NCBI GenBank assembly: GCA_016713425.1
Contig: JADJPE010000005.1
Span: 5,554,501 to 5,618,500, forward strand
Direction: 5' to 3'
Source: Deltaproteobacteria bacterium
GTDB lineage: Bacteria > Myxococcota > Kuafuiibacteriia > Kuafuiibacteriales > Kuafuiibacteriaceae
Length of the DNA stretch: 64,000 bases
Below are positions 27,139-38,200 of this stretch, piece by piece. A model generated the notes under the pieces. The model worked only from the letters and a program-made list of their open reading frames with translations, did not search any database and was not told the DNA's origin. The position numbers and the translations under genes are program-made. Numbering within the stretch: the first letter of the stretch is position 1; each line of letters begins with the position of its first letter.

Positions 27139-30100
27139 GCGACCGCAACGCCCAAAGATGAACCGAGGCCTCGACGTCGCGCATCGAGGTCGGGGCTTCG
27201 AACACGTTTGCATCATCCTCATGCTCCGCACGGGCAGTGGCACCGGCACCGCCCGCGGCACCGCCCACGGCACCGGCGGCACGAGCGCCAGCCGGCGCAA
27301 GCATCGGGTTGCCCGATCTTCCGCCCTCGTCAAAGGGCGAGTACACGCGGTCGCCGGCATCTTCGGTGGCCTGCCCGACGATGCGTTCCCACTGGTCGAG
27401 GAACGACCGACCGCGCCGCCGAACCGTGTCGGCCATGGCATCGGTGCCTGTCACCTCGCGTGCGCGCGCGGCGAGGCGTTCGACCTCGCCCTCGGCGAGC
27501 GCGCGATGTTCGTGGAGCTTCATCAGGCCCTTGGGCGGCACGAGGTCGAGGTGCGCGTGGCGAATCATGGCGACAAGCACGGCGGCCATGCCACGGTCGA
27601 GCGCCGGGCCGGCAAAAGGCGTGACGCTGGCGGCCTCGACGGAGCGATAGAACGATTCGTGGTAGGCGGCGAAGTGCTCGTAGTGGGAGCGGTCGCGCGC
27701 TTTGTGGAGATTGAAGCACGTGACGACCAGTCCGGGGCGCGCACTGTCTCGGCCCACGCGGCTCGTGGCCTGGATGTATTCGCTGGTGGTTTTGGGTTGG
27801 CCGGCGACGACCATGAGGCCAAGCCGGTCGATGTCGACGCCGACGGAGATCATGTTTGACGCAAGCACGATGTCGAGGCCACCCGGATCCGTCTTTGGAA
27901 GCGCGAGCTTGTCCTTCGTCGCGCTCACCGCCGCCGTGCTCTCGCGGCTCGTCAGCTCCTCGACTCGCGAACCGAGCTCGCGATTGGCAAACCATAGGTT
28001 TTCGCGCCGTCCGACCGGCATGCGTCCCGGCGAGGCGGCGCTCTTGAGCGCCTGGCGCACCTCGCTGTCGACGAGGCGCCGCATCCCCCCGAGCTCGCGT
28101 AGGCTGTTGAAGTACCCGACGAGCGTCATGTAGGGGTCGGCGGCCTGGTCGGCGGGACCGCTCGGGTCAAAGTGCTTTCGCGCCGCCGCCATCAGGCTCA
28201 CGTAGGTGCGGATCAAGATGGCCTTCATGGCACGCCCGGATGCGCCGACGCCGATGTAGACGCGGCCCGGAGCCTCGTCGTCGACCTCGGCAAAGAAGGT
28301 GTCCCACGCGTCGACGCCGGGTGGCGGGAACAGCGCCGACTGGCGCCGCCCATAGAGCGCTCGAATCTGCTCGGTGGCGCGTTTGACGGTCGCGGTCGAG
28401 GCCAAGATCTTTGGACGAAGCACGCCGTTTTTGTCGTCTCGGCGATTCGCTTGGTCATCCGCACTGAGATAGGTGCGCGTCGAGAGGGCCTCGATCGCGG
28501 TTTCGTAGAGACCGACCATCGTGCCGAGGGGTCCGGCGATGAGGTGGAGCTCGTCTTGCACGATGAGCTCGGGCGGAAGGAGGCCCTCGGGGAGCGCGTC
28601 GGCGCCCTTGAGTCGACCTTCGTCCATCGGCCCGAAGAACGTTCGGCCGCGCCGCTTGCTCACCCGCCCAAAGAGGAAGGCCGTTTCTCCTTTGAGCGGG
28701 AGCATGGCGAACTTGTCGACGGTTGCGATCAGAAACGACGGCAGCTCGCGGTAGATTTGCTCGTCGACAAAGACGACCGGGACCCCCTCTTCGGACGAGA
28801 ACGAACACTCGAAATCCGCACAACGCACGAGGACTTCGCGCACGCCGTCCTCGGACCTCGGCGAGATCGTGAAGCTCGTCTTTTCGAAGGCGCGGCCGCA
28901 CCATGGGCACGCGGCGAGCGGGCACGGAGACCGCGCCGAGGTCGACGTCGATGCACGGTACGCTTCGAACGCTTCGTCGGCGGCTTTGAGGGTGTTCGGG
29001 GTCGCCGACTGGCCGACCCAGAGCCCAAGCGCGAACCGCTCCGCGCCGAAGCGGCCATCTGGCATCGACTGCCGGGCCCGTTCGAGCGCACAGACAAGCG
29101 TCGCGGCGCGGCCGAGCTGGTCGAGCGTGAGCAGTCGGAGCGTGTAGCGAAGGAGCACCGCTACGCCCAGGCCCTTGTCGCGCCGCGCTTGTCCGCGAAG
29201 TCGGCGCAGCACGAGCGCGAACGCGATGACCCCAAGATAGGCCTCGGTCTTTCCGCCACCGGTCGGAAAGAAGATGAGCTCGACCGTTTCGCGATCAGGA
29301 TGCGCCGCATCGGCTATGCTTGGGAGATTCAACAACACGAACGCGAGCTGAAACAGCCGCCACGCCGGCCGGCGAGGCGGATGCGCGTGCGTATGCGTAT
29401 GCGTATGCGTATGCGGATGCGGATGCTCCGTCGACGCTTCGTTTGAACCCGTCCGGACCTGAGCGCGCGTCCGGGCGCGCGTACGCGCATGCGACTGCTC
29501 GGCCATCGCGCGGTTCGCCAGGCAGAACGCCTCGCGGATGACCTTGTCGCTCTTCAGGCACGCAATGCCTTCGGCGAGGCGTGCACACGCGCGCTCGGCG
29601 GTTCTCATCAGCGCATCGCGCGTCGGTTCGTAGGGGGCCCCGACCTCGATCGCGCGTTGTGCGGCGATCCAGGCCGCATACGCCTTCGGAAGCGGCCCGA
29701 TCGCGCGTTCGACCGAGGCGTCGTCGTCGAGCGCGGCGAGGTTCTCCATGTCGAGCTCGATGAAGGTGTCGTCCTTCAGCGTCGCCGGCTTCACCGACAA
29801 GACCTTGGCCTTGGGTAGCCAACAGGTCTCGACCTCCGTCACCCGCCCATGGCCCTCGTCGGGCGGTGGCTTGACGGCGACCGACACGCCGTGACCCACC
29901 GCGTACGCGCGATGGTGGCGATACTGAAGGGCCGCAACGCGGTCCTCCCAGTCCTTCGCGTGTGTGCCGGCCACATCGGGCCGAGGAACAAGACCCTCGG
30001 CGACCTGAACGGTCAGGCGAACACCGAACGCGAAGGCTTCGTCGGCGCGCCCGCGCTCAGCCATCGGGCTGCGCGCATTGACCACGAAGATGGAAACCGA

Positions 30101-30889
30101 CTTGGTTCCAGGCAACAGCCCCTCGACGTCCGCCGGTCGCACGCGAACCACGAGCTCGAGGCCACGGCTGTCTGGAACCGGTGTCTTTGTCGAGGACGAG
30201 GAAAGCGAGACGACGAGGTTTGGCGCGCATCGGTCGGTCCGATGCCAGAATGTCTCGCGTGAAGCGCGGTCCTTGGTCTCGATCCCGGCATGGGCCTCGA
30301 GCCCGGCATCGGCCTCGAGCCCGGCGTCGACCCTGGCTTTGGCGCCGTGCGCGGCGGGTGTCGTGCGCTCGTCGGGCGGTTCGCTTGCGCGCGGTCGGTC
30401 TTCACGCACATAATCCGCCCACGTCAGCGTGGCCTTCAGCGAGGTGGTCTCTGGCGGAACGAGGAGGCTCATGCCGATCGACGACGGCCAGCAGACGGTG
30501 CGTGGCTTGGCCGCGTCGTCGGTTGCGTCGTCGGTCGCGTCCCCGCTGACGGCGTCGCGCCCCTCGTCGAGGTCACCTGCGGCCTCGGCGGCGAGTGAGG
30601 CGTCGTCGAGGGGCACGTGCGCTCGAGCCACGGTCGCCGCGCCGCCTTTCGGGGCCAAGAATCCGGTCAAGTAGCGTCTGGACGGCGGAAGTCGCGCCAA
30701 GATCTCTTGTTGGCCCGGCGTGGGGTCGAACGGGCCGATGAAGTCCGCCGTCAGGGCGTCGACCAAGTGCCGACGAACAGTCTCCGCCGCCGGCGAGACC
30801 TCGCTCGCCGTCGCGTTCGATCCTTCGCGCGCCTCGCTCGAGCGCGTCGAAGCGTGCACGCCGGGCGCTTCGTGCTCGCCGCGATTCAC
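27134..30889 (-). CDS. drmA: DISARM helicase DrmA
   Basis: A 1251-residue SF2 helicase. The N-terminal region has the DrmA pattern LVDALTADFIGPF and PSRRYLTGFLAP. Walker A is FFPTGGGKTEAYLGV, the Walker B region is VQDELHLIAGPLGTM, motif III is LASTATVKRATEQI, and motifs V/VI are ASNMISVGVDIDRLG and EYIQATSRVGRD. DrmA is the DNA-binding motor of the DrmAB complex. A Cys cluster (CPLAACPWCG) sits between the motor halves. A His-Pro/Thr dipeptide tract is encoded by a 6-bp repeat at 29389-29424. The start overlaps the drmMI stop by four bases. Confidence 0.93.
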   Translation of the reverse strand: MNRGEHEAPGVHASTRSSEAREGSNATASEVSPAAETVRRHLVDALTADFIGPFDPTPGQQEILARLPPSRRYLTGFLAPKGGAATVARAHVPLDDASLAAEAAGDLDEGRDAVSGDATDDATDDAAKPRTVCWPSSIGMSLLVPPETTSLKATLTWADYVREDRPRASEPPDERTTPAAHGAKARVDAGLEADAGLEAHAGIETKDRASRETFWHRTDRCAPNLVVSLSSSSTKTPVPDSRGLELVVRVRPADVEGLLPGTKSVSIFVVNARSPMAERGRADEAFAFGVRLTVQVAEGLVPRPDVAGTHAKDWEDRVAALQYRHHRAYAVGHGVSVAVKPPPDEGHGRVTEVETCWLPKAKVLSVKPATLKDDTFIELDMENLAALDDDASVERAIGPLPKAYAAWIAAQRAIEVGAPYEPTRDALMRTAERACARLAEGIACLKSDKVIREAFCLANRAMAEQSHARTRARTRAQVRTGSNEASTEHPHPHTHTHTHTHAHPPRRPAWRLFQLAFVLLNLPSIADAAHPDRETVELIFFPTGGGKTEAYLGVIAFALVLRRLRGQARRDKGLGVAVLLRYTLRLLTLDQLGRAATLVCALERARQSMPDGRFGAERFALGLWVGQSATPNTLKAADEAFEAYRASTSTSARSPCPLAACPWCGRAFEKTSFTISPRSEDGVREVLVRCADFECSFSSEEGVPVVFVDEQIYRELPSFLIATVDKFAMLPLKGETAFLFGRVSKRRGRTFFGPMDEGRLKGADALPEGLLPPELIVQDELHLIAGPLGTMVGLYETAIEALSTRTYLSADDQANRRDDKNGVLRPKILASTATVKRATEQIRALYGRRQSALFPPPGVDAWDTFFAEVDDEAPGRVYIGVGASGRAMKAILIRTYVSLMAAARKHFDPSGPADQAADPYMTLVGYFNSLRELGGMRRLVDSEVRQALKSAASPGRMPVGRRENLWFANRELGSRVEELTSRESTAAVSATKDKLALPKTDPGGLDIVLASNMISVGVDIDRLGLMVVAGQPKTTSEYIQATSRVGRDSARPGLVVTCFNLHKARDRSHYEHFAAYHESFYRSVEAASVTPFAGPALDRGMAAVLVAMIRHAHLDLVPPKGLMKLHEHRALAEGEVERLAARAREVTGTDAMADTVRRRGRSFLDQWERIVGQATEDAGDRVYSPFDEGGRSGNPMLAPAGARAAGAVGGAAGGAGATARAEHEDDANVFEAPTSMRDVEASVHLWALRSR
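29389..29424. repeat. 6-bp tandem repeat inside drmA
   Basis: About six in-frame units of GCGTAT/GCGGAT (plus strand), encoding alternating His-Thr/His-Pro pairs in DrmA. Changes in copy number would keep the frame. Confidence 0.85.
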
Positions 30890-33800
30890 GCCGTCCTCCG
30901 CCCCTTCGACGTCTTGCGCGGCGCGCGTTTGACCGCGACGCTGCTCGGGGTTCGCGCCGTCTTGCCCTCCGCCGTCTGTCCTTCGACGACCGGCGCTTTG
31001 GCGGCGGCCGCCCGTTTGGTGCCGCTTCGCCGGGCCGTGGCGGCCAGCGTTCGCGCCGAGGTGTCGCGCGCAGGTCGCGGTGTGGGCGTCGCGCGCTCGG
31101 GTGTCGGTTTGGCGGACTCGCGGGCCGCGCGCTCGGCGTTCAAGGCAAAGAGGCGGTCGAGGACCTCGTCGGCGAACGTCACGAGCTCGGGCGAATCCGC
31201 GGGAGACGCATAGGGCGGCACCGGCACCGACGAAGCCTCCCAGCCGTAGGCCGCGATCACCGCGCGGTCGACCGCTTCGTGGAGCGCGCGCAGCGCCACG
31301 ATCTCCGGGTCGGCCTCTTCCGGGTCTTTGAGCTTGTTGTAGAGCACGGTCAGGCCATGGTCGTGCGCCGTCATGATGCGCGCCCGCGCCGCATCGAGCG
31401 CTTCGCCCAGCCGCTCGAGCGCCGAGGTCGGGCCAAGCGCCGTGGCCGGGAAAGGGAAGGTCTCGAAGCAGTCGGAGGCCGCGTAGTTCAGGTCGTTTCG
31501 CATCGTCGAGGAGAGGAGGCGTACCCAGACCTCGTGGACGCGCGACTGGAGCACGGCCATGCGCGCGTTGTCTTCGAAGGGGAAGACGTAGAGCTTCTCA
31601 TTCAACACGCGATCGGTCGGCTGCCACGAAAACAAGAGGTGCTTGGTGACGCGCGAAGTCACCAAGCAGCGCCCGAGCCCGGCGAGGGCCTGCGCGAGCT
31701 CCGGGCGCGTCCGACCAAACTGCCACCAGAACGCCTTCAGTCGACGCCCATCCGCGTTGTCTCGCAGACGATCGCGCTCCGGTTTCACCTTCTCGCGAAC
31801 GATCGCGAGCAAGTCGGGCCAGCGTTCGGCTTCTTCGAGCGGCATTTGCCCAAAGCTGATGACATACCGATGCGGCGACTGCGTCGGACTGTCGTTGACT
31901 TCCTTCCCGCCCAGATACGGGAAGATGCGCTGCTTGTTTCGACGGTCGGCCTTGATGAGCCGCGCCATCTCCGCAACCGCCGTCGCCTCGGCCGTCTTGT
32001 CATCGAAAGTGAAGCCCTGGCCATAGATCTTGAAACCCAAGTAGGACAGCTCGGCATTCGCGCGGAGCAGCACTGGGTCGCTCCGTTCGGGCTTTGGGCG
32101 AAGGCGCGAGTTGATGTTGCTCACGCTCCGACCGTCGAGATTCGCACCTGCCTGGTGCTTCGCGAGCGCGCCTTTCGCAATGTGAACCACGGCGTACGAA
32201 ACGTTTGCGGCGCCGGGCCACTTCTTGCTGCTCTCGGCTCGGTAGATTCGATAAGCTCGATCGGGCGGCCAAAGGAAGGCGCGAAGCGCGGTCGTTCGCG
32301 TATCGCCTTGACCGATCGTGTTCGTTGCCAAGAGACCGATCGTTCCATGGGTTCCGAGGAGGGTGTCGGTGCGTCGAAAGAAATGCGCGCTGAGGTCCGC
32401 GTTTCCGTGTGAGCCAGGATGCATAGCAAGCAGCCAGTCTCGATAGGCGTCGCCGAACCGGCTGGAAACGGCGCCGCCTCCGAGAAAGGGTGGATTGCCG
32501 ATGAACGCGTCCATATAGGCGACGCCGGCTCCACCGGTGTCGGCCAAGGGCTCTTCTCGGTCTGCGAAGAACACCTCGGGGAACTCGAGCATCCAGTGAA
32601 ACGGCGGGACATCTTGCCTTTGCAGCTCCGCCTGCCAGTCCGCGATGGCCTTGGTCTTCTCCCCACCCGAGGCGAGCCATTGCTCGACTTCTGCGCACCG
32701 TCGCCCGAGCTCCTTTTTGCGATCGGCGTCTTTGTTGCCCGCGAAGAAGGCCCCGACGACGACATCGGCGATCGTCTTCGCGCGGGCGAGCGCGTCGTCG
32801 GCGTCCTTCAGGAGGAGCTCCTTTTTGCGCGTCGCGATCGGGCCCGATTCACCCGCGAGATCGACGATGGCGCGGCGCAGCTTGTGCGCTTCGGCGAGCG
32901 CGTCGCGCACGTCGGGTCGAAAGAGCGTAAGCTGGTCGTGGTCGTCTGCCGGCGGCGCCCAGTGAAACGCTTCGATCTGCTCGAGGCCCAAACCCACGAG
33001 TGAGTCGCCGTGGCGAAGGGCATGGTCCACGAACGTAAACGGCTCGTCCTTCGAGAGCGTCGCGAGCCACAGCGCGAGCTTGGCGAGGCCGACCGCAAAC
33101 GGGTTCTTGTCGACGCCGTAAAGACAACGCTGCGCGACGAGACGCCTGGCCATGACGGTGGCGTCTTCGGCCGTCGAGCCCAGCTTTTCCGCCTCGCCTT
33201 CGCGCGTCCACGCGGCGACGACGAGATCGGCCAGGTAGCGACAGGCGGCGACCAAGAACGCGCCGGAGCCCATCGCGGGGTCGCAGATCTTGAGCGACAG
33301 AAGCTGCTTCGAGGTCGGCTCGGCGCCGCCATTTCTCGCGCGTATGCGGGCGACGATCGGGTCGAGCGTGTGTTTGACGACCGGCTCGGTGAGCTCGCGC
33401 GGGGTATAGTGCGAGCTCGTCCGGCGGCGCTCGGGGCCCGGCTGAAGCACGAGACGGCCGGCGGCGAAGGCGTCGGATGCATCGGGTCCGGCGACCGACA
33501 GCGGCCTCAGCGCGTCGATCATGCTCGCCTCGCTGCGCGCCGCCTTGAGCGCGGCGGCGACCTTCTTGGCGGACGCCGCCGGCACGCCGGCCTCCTGCAC
33601 CAGATACGCCTCACGTTGCCCCGGCTTGAGCGCGAGCAGCTCGCCGGCGGTGACCCACACGGCGTCGGGCTTGACCGCCACGCCGGGGCTTTTGAGCGCG
33701 AGGACGTGATAGCCCATCAGCTTTTCGTAGACGCTCCCGATCTGCTCCACGTCGAGCGCGCGATAGGCGAGGCGCTGACCGCGGCCCTTGCGGTCGTCTT

Positions 33801-35202
33801 CCCCCAGGATAAGGAGGCATCTCAGAATCTGATAGACGGTCCCGTCGTCGATGCTTGGAACGCGCGTCTCGGCGCGATCCTTTCCGTGAACCGGGGGACC
33901 ATCGTCCCAACCTTCCAGAAACGGATAGCGACTCGGGTCGAACAGCTCACCGCGACGCGGCGGCATGAGGAACGTGCGGTGCCATGCGCCCTCCGCATGC
34001 CATGCGCCCTCGTAGACCGCATGAAACGCCGCCAAGAGACGAGACCACGCGCCAAAGCGACGATCCATCGTGTCGGGGTATCGGTCGGCGTCTTCTTGAA
34101 GCTCGTCGAACAGCCCGTGCACGGAGATGTGCTTCTGATAGAGCGGATGCTCGACCGGCAGGAGGCCGCGCCCCTCGGCGTCGCGGTGGTCTTCGGCATA
34201 CAGCATGAAAACGAGCCGAAGGAGCGTGCACAACAAGCCGCCATACACATCGACTTCTTGGTCTTGGTCCTGGTCTTGGTCCTGGTCTTGGGCCGGCGTG
34301 CCCATCAGGCGCCGGCCGTCGCGTTCACCGGCGGCCTCGAACCCCGCGAGCAGCAACGTGAGCGCGCGATGTACTTGCTCGGCGAGGGCGTTGGTGACGT
34401 GCGCCTGCCGCTTGCGGCTTTCCTCGAGCAGGCCGAGGAGCGATGCCTCGGGTGGGCTGTGGAAGATGCGCGCACCGGAGAACAGCGTCGAGAAGGCGTC
34501 GAAGATCGGACGACCGCCTACTGCGGTCATCGCATCGATCGAGAACGTGATCGAGCCCGTCGACCCACCGTGGGGCGCGTACACGAACCGAAGTGCTTCG
34601 CCGTTCACGAGAAGCCCCATCGGCACGCGGCATGCGCGAAGCAGCCGCTCGAACTTCGAGGCCGGTGGATACGACCACGGACCGGTTTCGGTTTCGGCCC
34701 GGTGGAAGGCAAGACCCGCCGGCAGTTCCCACACCAGCATCAGATAGTCCGCGCCGGCGCGACTTTCGGGCGTCTCGGTCTCATCCTCGGTGCGCGCCGC
34801 TGGGGCCGCTTGGCCCGCTGGGCCGGCGGCACCCGTTGGATTGGCTGAGCCGGCGGCGCCAACGCGGTCGCGTCGCCGCAGTGCCGAGGTCGGCGCGAGC
34901 TTCTGCTTGCCCTCGGGAACCCAAAGCGAAAGCGCTGCAGGGAGCGCATCGCCGCGGTCGAAGAGGCCCGGGCGAAGGTCGAGGACGACATCAAAGAAGG
35001 TGTCGAGATCGGCGATGCGGCGACGTTCCGCCCCAGCCTCCCGGCGCTCGGGACACTGCGCGATGAGCGCGTGCTGCCGCTCCGGCGGAAGTCGCACGGC
35101 CACCTGCGCCTCCTCGAGGACGGGGACGGCGAAGACGAGGCCGTCGATCGGCTGGACCATGCCGAGCCACTCTTCATGAATTCTGCGATCTGACTCCGAC
35201 AC
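30886..35202 (-). CDS. drmMI: DISARM class 1 adenine methyltransferase DrmMI
   Basis: A 1438-residue N6-adenine DNA methyltransferase of the large Eco57I-like type. SAM motif I is KICDPAMGSGAFLVAACRYL and the catalytic motif IV is DAFIGNPPFLGG. An N-terminal region of about 500 residues (nuclease-like or regulatory) precedes it. Motif VDKNPFAVGLAKLALWLATL is typical. A C-terminal target-recognition region and a basic Lys/Arg/Ala tail (APRKTSKGRRTA) follow. DrmMI marks host DNA as self. It contains a QDQD tract from a 12-bp repeat at 34256-34290. It starts 35 bases after drmD ends. Confidence 0.92.
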   Translation of the reverse strand: MSESDRRIHEEWLGMVQPIDGLVFAVPVLEEAQVAVRLPPERQHALIAQCPERREAGAERRRIADLDTFFDVVLDLRPGLFDRGDALPAALSLWVPEGKQKLAPTSALRRRDRVGAAGSANPTGAAGPAGQAAPAARTEDETETPESRAGADYLMLVWELPAGLAFHRAETETGPWSYPPASKFERLLRACRVPMGLLVNGEALRFVYAPHGGSTGSITFSIDAMTAVGGRPIFDAFSTLFSGARIFHSPPEASLLGLLEESRKRQAHVTNALAEQVHRALTLLLAGFEAAGERDGRRLMGTPAQDQDQDQDQDQEVDVYGGLLCTLLRLVFMLYAEDHRDAEGRGLLPVEHPLYQKHISVHGLFDELQEDADRYPDTMDRRFGAWSRLLAAFHAVYEGAWHAEGAWHRTFLMPPRRGELFDPSRYPFLEGWDDGPPVHGKDRAETRVPSIDDGTVYQILRCLLILGEDDRKGRGQRLAYRALDVEQIGSVYEKLMGYHVLALKSPGVAVKPDAVWVTAGELLALKPGQREAYLVQEAGVPAASAKKVAAALKAARSEASMIDALRPLSVAGPDASDAFAAGRLVLQPGPERRRTSSHYTPRELTEPVVKHTLDPIVARIRARNGGAEPTSKQLLSLKICDPAMGSGAFLVAACRYLADLVVAAWTREGEAEKLGSTAEDATVMARRLVAQRCLYGVDKNPFAVGLAKLALWLATLSKDEPFTFVDHALRHGDSLVGLGLEQIEAFHWAPPADDHDQLTLFRPDVRDALAEAHKLRRAIVDLAGESGPIATRKKELLLKDADDALARAKTIADVVVGAFFAGNKDADRKKELGRRCAEVEQWLASGGEKTKAIADWQAELQRQDVPPFHWMLEFPEVFFADREEPLADTGGAGVAYMDAFIGNPPFLGGGAVSSRFGDAYRDWLLAMHPGSHGNADLSAHFFRRTDTLLGTHGTIGLLATNTIGQGDTRTTALRAFLWPPDRAYRIYRAESSKKWPGAANVSYAVVHIAKGALAKHQAGANLDGRSVSNINSRLRPKPERSDPVLLRANAELSYLGFKIYGQGFTFDDKTAEATAVAEMARLIKADRRNKQRIFPYLGGKEVNDSPTQSPHRYVISFGQMPLEEAERWPDLLAIVREKVKPERDRLRDNADGRRLKAFWWQFGRTRPELAQALAGLGRCLVTSRVTKHLLFSWQPTDRVLNEKLYVFPFEDNARMAVLQSRVHEVWVRLLSSTMRNDLNYAASDCFETFPFPATALGPTSALERLGEALDAARARIMTAHDHGLTVLYNKLKDPEEADPEIVALRALHEAVDRAVIAAYGWEASSVPVPPYASPADSPELVTFADEVLDRLFALNAERAARESAKPTPERATPTPRPARDTSARTLAATARRSGTKRAAAAKAPVVEGQTAEGKTARTPSSVAVKRAPRKTSKGRRTA
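34256..34290. repeat. 12-bp tandem repeat inside drmMI
   Basis: Nearly three in-frame units of TCTTGGTCCTGG (plus strand), encoding a run of Gln-Asp pairs near DrmMI residue 310. Confidence 0.85.
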
Positions 35203-35237
35203 GATGGTTCCCTCTTCCGCGCGTGCGGCTCAGGCTC

Positions 35238-38200
35238 TCACTTCGACTCCGGCCACAGATAAACGAGACCGACGAGCTCGAGGCGCCTCAGCACGACCTC
35301 ATAGGAACGCGCGATCGCCGCCGGCTCCGTGGCTTGCTCCTCGGCCAAGGCCGAGAGCCGCCGCGCCATGTGCTGCTTGTCTTCTTCCCACTGCGTCGCC
35401 TGTTCCTTTTCCCTCGGACCAAACAGCGGCATTTGCCGCCGCAAGCTCTTTTCGATCGCCAAAGCCTGCCGCTTTAGAAGATCGCGGAGGTCGTCGGCCT
35501 CCTTCTCGGCGCGCGCCAAAAGGCGCGCGGTCGCATCACGCTCGCGCCGATCGGCCTCCTCGGTGACGTGAGGCCAAAGCGCGGCGAAATCGCCGGGCGC
35601 AGCCTGGATGAGACGCTTTCGCACCTGGGCCGAGACCCGTCTCGTGCCGCGCGCAGTCGTGTCGCGCGCCGTCGTGTCGCGCGCAGTCGACCCGCCCGCA
35701 GTCGACCCGCCCGCTTCAGCCAAGGTCCGTTCGAGTCGCTCGAGCGCCTTGCGGTCGGCTTCCGACGCAAACGGTTTGAGGTGCTTGGGGTGGTTGTCGG
35801 CTTCGTACCAAGGTGCGGCGACCGGCACGAGCTCTTCGTGAAGCCGGGTGGCCCCGGCGCCAAAGAGCGACAGTCGGCCGAACGCAATCACGCGCACGAG
35901 GCCGGTTTCGCGCGTGGGGACGACCGTCACGCGCGAGAGATCGTGCCCCGAACCGAAGCGCGCGAGCATGCGCTGCACGAAAGGGTGCTGCAAATGCAGG
36001 TGCTGCACTTCGGACGAAATGCGCTCGACCGGCAGAAACGTGACCGGAAGCGGCGGCGCGTTCCGAAAATCCCAGAACGACTCGTCGCGCGCCCGAGGAC
36101 GACGCAGGCTGTCGAGCGTGCCGTCCCAGCTCTCCGGCATCTTCGGCAGCAGGTATGCGTCCGCAATGTCAGGGTGAGGCGAAAGGGGCGCGAGTCCAAG
36201 GAGCGAAAGCCCAACGTCGATCGCGTCTTTCAAGTGCTCTTCGTTGAAGTCGAGCACTTTCTGCGAGCTCTCTTTGATCTGACCCGCCTCATCGGCCTCT
36301 CTTCGCATGCGCGCCTGCTGGCGAAGCGCCTCACACTCCGACTTGGCGGCAGCGATGCGCTCGGGCGACATCACGCACGCCTCGATCATCGCGCGCGCCT
36401 TTTCGGAGGCCCCGCGTTCTTCGAGCGTCTTGGCCATCTCCTGGTGAAGCACCTCGCCGAGCGAACCGAGCTCTTCTTCGATGACCGAAACTTTGCGCAC
36501 GAGTGTCTTCAGGACGTGGTCCTCCGTACGCTGCGGGTAAAAGAAATAGTGGCAGCGGACCTCGTCTTCGGGCTGAAGCGTTCGATCAATGCGGCCATTT
36601 CGCTGCTCCATGCGCGCCGGGTTCCAGGGGACGTCGAAGTGAAAGAGGTCGGCACACGCGCCCTGGAGGTTCACACCTTCACGGGCCGCATCGGTGCAAA
36701 GCAGAATGCGGACCGGATGCTCGTCCGGAGGCCCATTGAACGCGCGCTGGACCTCGGCCCGGCCTTCATCCGACATGCCGCCATGAAACTCCATGATGCG
36801 CAGGTCCCCGTCTTCGGTCCCGGCGCATGCCGCCCGAAGCGCCTGCGCAAGATGTCGCTTGGTGTCGCCGTACTCGGTGAAGACGACCACGCGACGTTCG
36901 CTCCAGGCCAGGTCACGCTGAGCGATCTTGCCGTGAACACCGCCCGGCGAAACGGCGGCGCACTGGTTGCGTCGAATCCAATCGATGAGCGCAAGGACCT
37001 TGGGGCCCGGTTCATGTCGACTCGCCTGCGCGCGCTTCAGCATCTCGCGCAAAATCCGCTGTGCCTCCACCGACTGCGCAAAGATCGCACGCGAGGTGCG
37101 GCGGACTTGCTCGGCGGCCTGCGCCTCGAGGACATCGTCTTCGGCACCTTCTTCGAGCTCATCCTCCAGGCCCTGCGACATATCCTCGCCCGCTGCGATT
37201 CTGTCGTGGTCGTGGTCGCGTTCGTGGTCGCGTTCGTGGTCCCGGTCGCCCAATGCGACGATTTCGCTGCCTTGGCCTCGACCTTGACCTTGACCTTGGC
37301 CTCGACCTTGACCTTGGCCTCGACCTTGACCTTGGCCTCGACCTTGACCTTGGCCTCGACCTTGACGTTGAAGTTGATCTTGGCCTTGGCCTTCTGCGTG
37401 GACACTCAGCGTTCTAAAGAACGCCTCCACGCTCGAGAGCAGGCGCTTTTGGAGATTCACGAGCACGAGCTCGCCGCGCTTGTTTCGGACTTCGACGGCC
37501 ATCCGATAATCTTCGAGCAGCCGAGCCAAGGCGAGCTCCGCATCCGAGCCTTCGGCCATCGGTCGTTTTTCGCCAGCGTCCCACGCCTGAAACCATGTGC
37601 CCTTGTCGTGGACGAGATCGATCTGATGAACGCGCCGGTCGGGGAGCCGCATGGAGCCCATCGCTTTGATGTCGCGCTTGAGCCGTCTGACCATGACGGG
37701 CTCGAGGTCCTTTGGTTCGACCTGGACACCGCGCGTGAAGCGTTGCGGATCGAGGATCTCGAGCAGGGCCGAGAAGCTGTTCGAGTGCCCGTTGTGCGGC
37801 GTCGCCGACAGAAAAATGCGGTGCTCGAACTGCTTTGCGAGCGCCTCGACCGTTCTCCCGATCTTCGAGTCGACGGCGTACTTACTGGCGCTCGCCGGCG
37901 CCACGGTGTGTGCCTCATCCAGGATGAGCAAGCTTCGAGGCGCGCGCCCCGCCAGATGACTAAGAAGCGGCTCCTGGTACTCCGGTCGCCGAAGCGTCTG
38001 ATACGAGATGATGAATCGAGGGAAGGTCGTCCACGGATTCACGCCGAACCCGCGCTCTTGCCGGCGCCGCGCCACGAAGCGGCGATTGTAGATCTCGAAG
38101 CGAAGCCCGAATCGTCGCCACATCTCGTCCCGCCACTGAAGACACACGGCGGCTGGAGCGACGATCAGCATTTGCTGAACGCGCTGCCTGAGCATCAGCT

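Noticed and set aside
28172..29446. 424-codon plus-strand frame opposite drmA
   Set aside because: Antisense of helicase motifs; ends in a run of RMRM dipeptides from the repeat.
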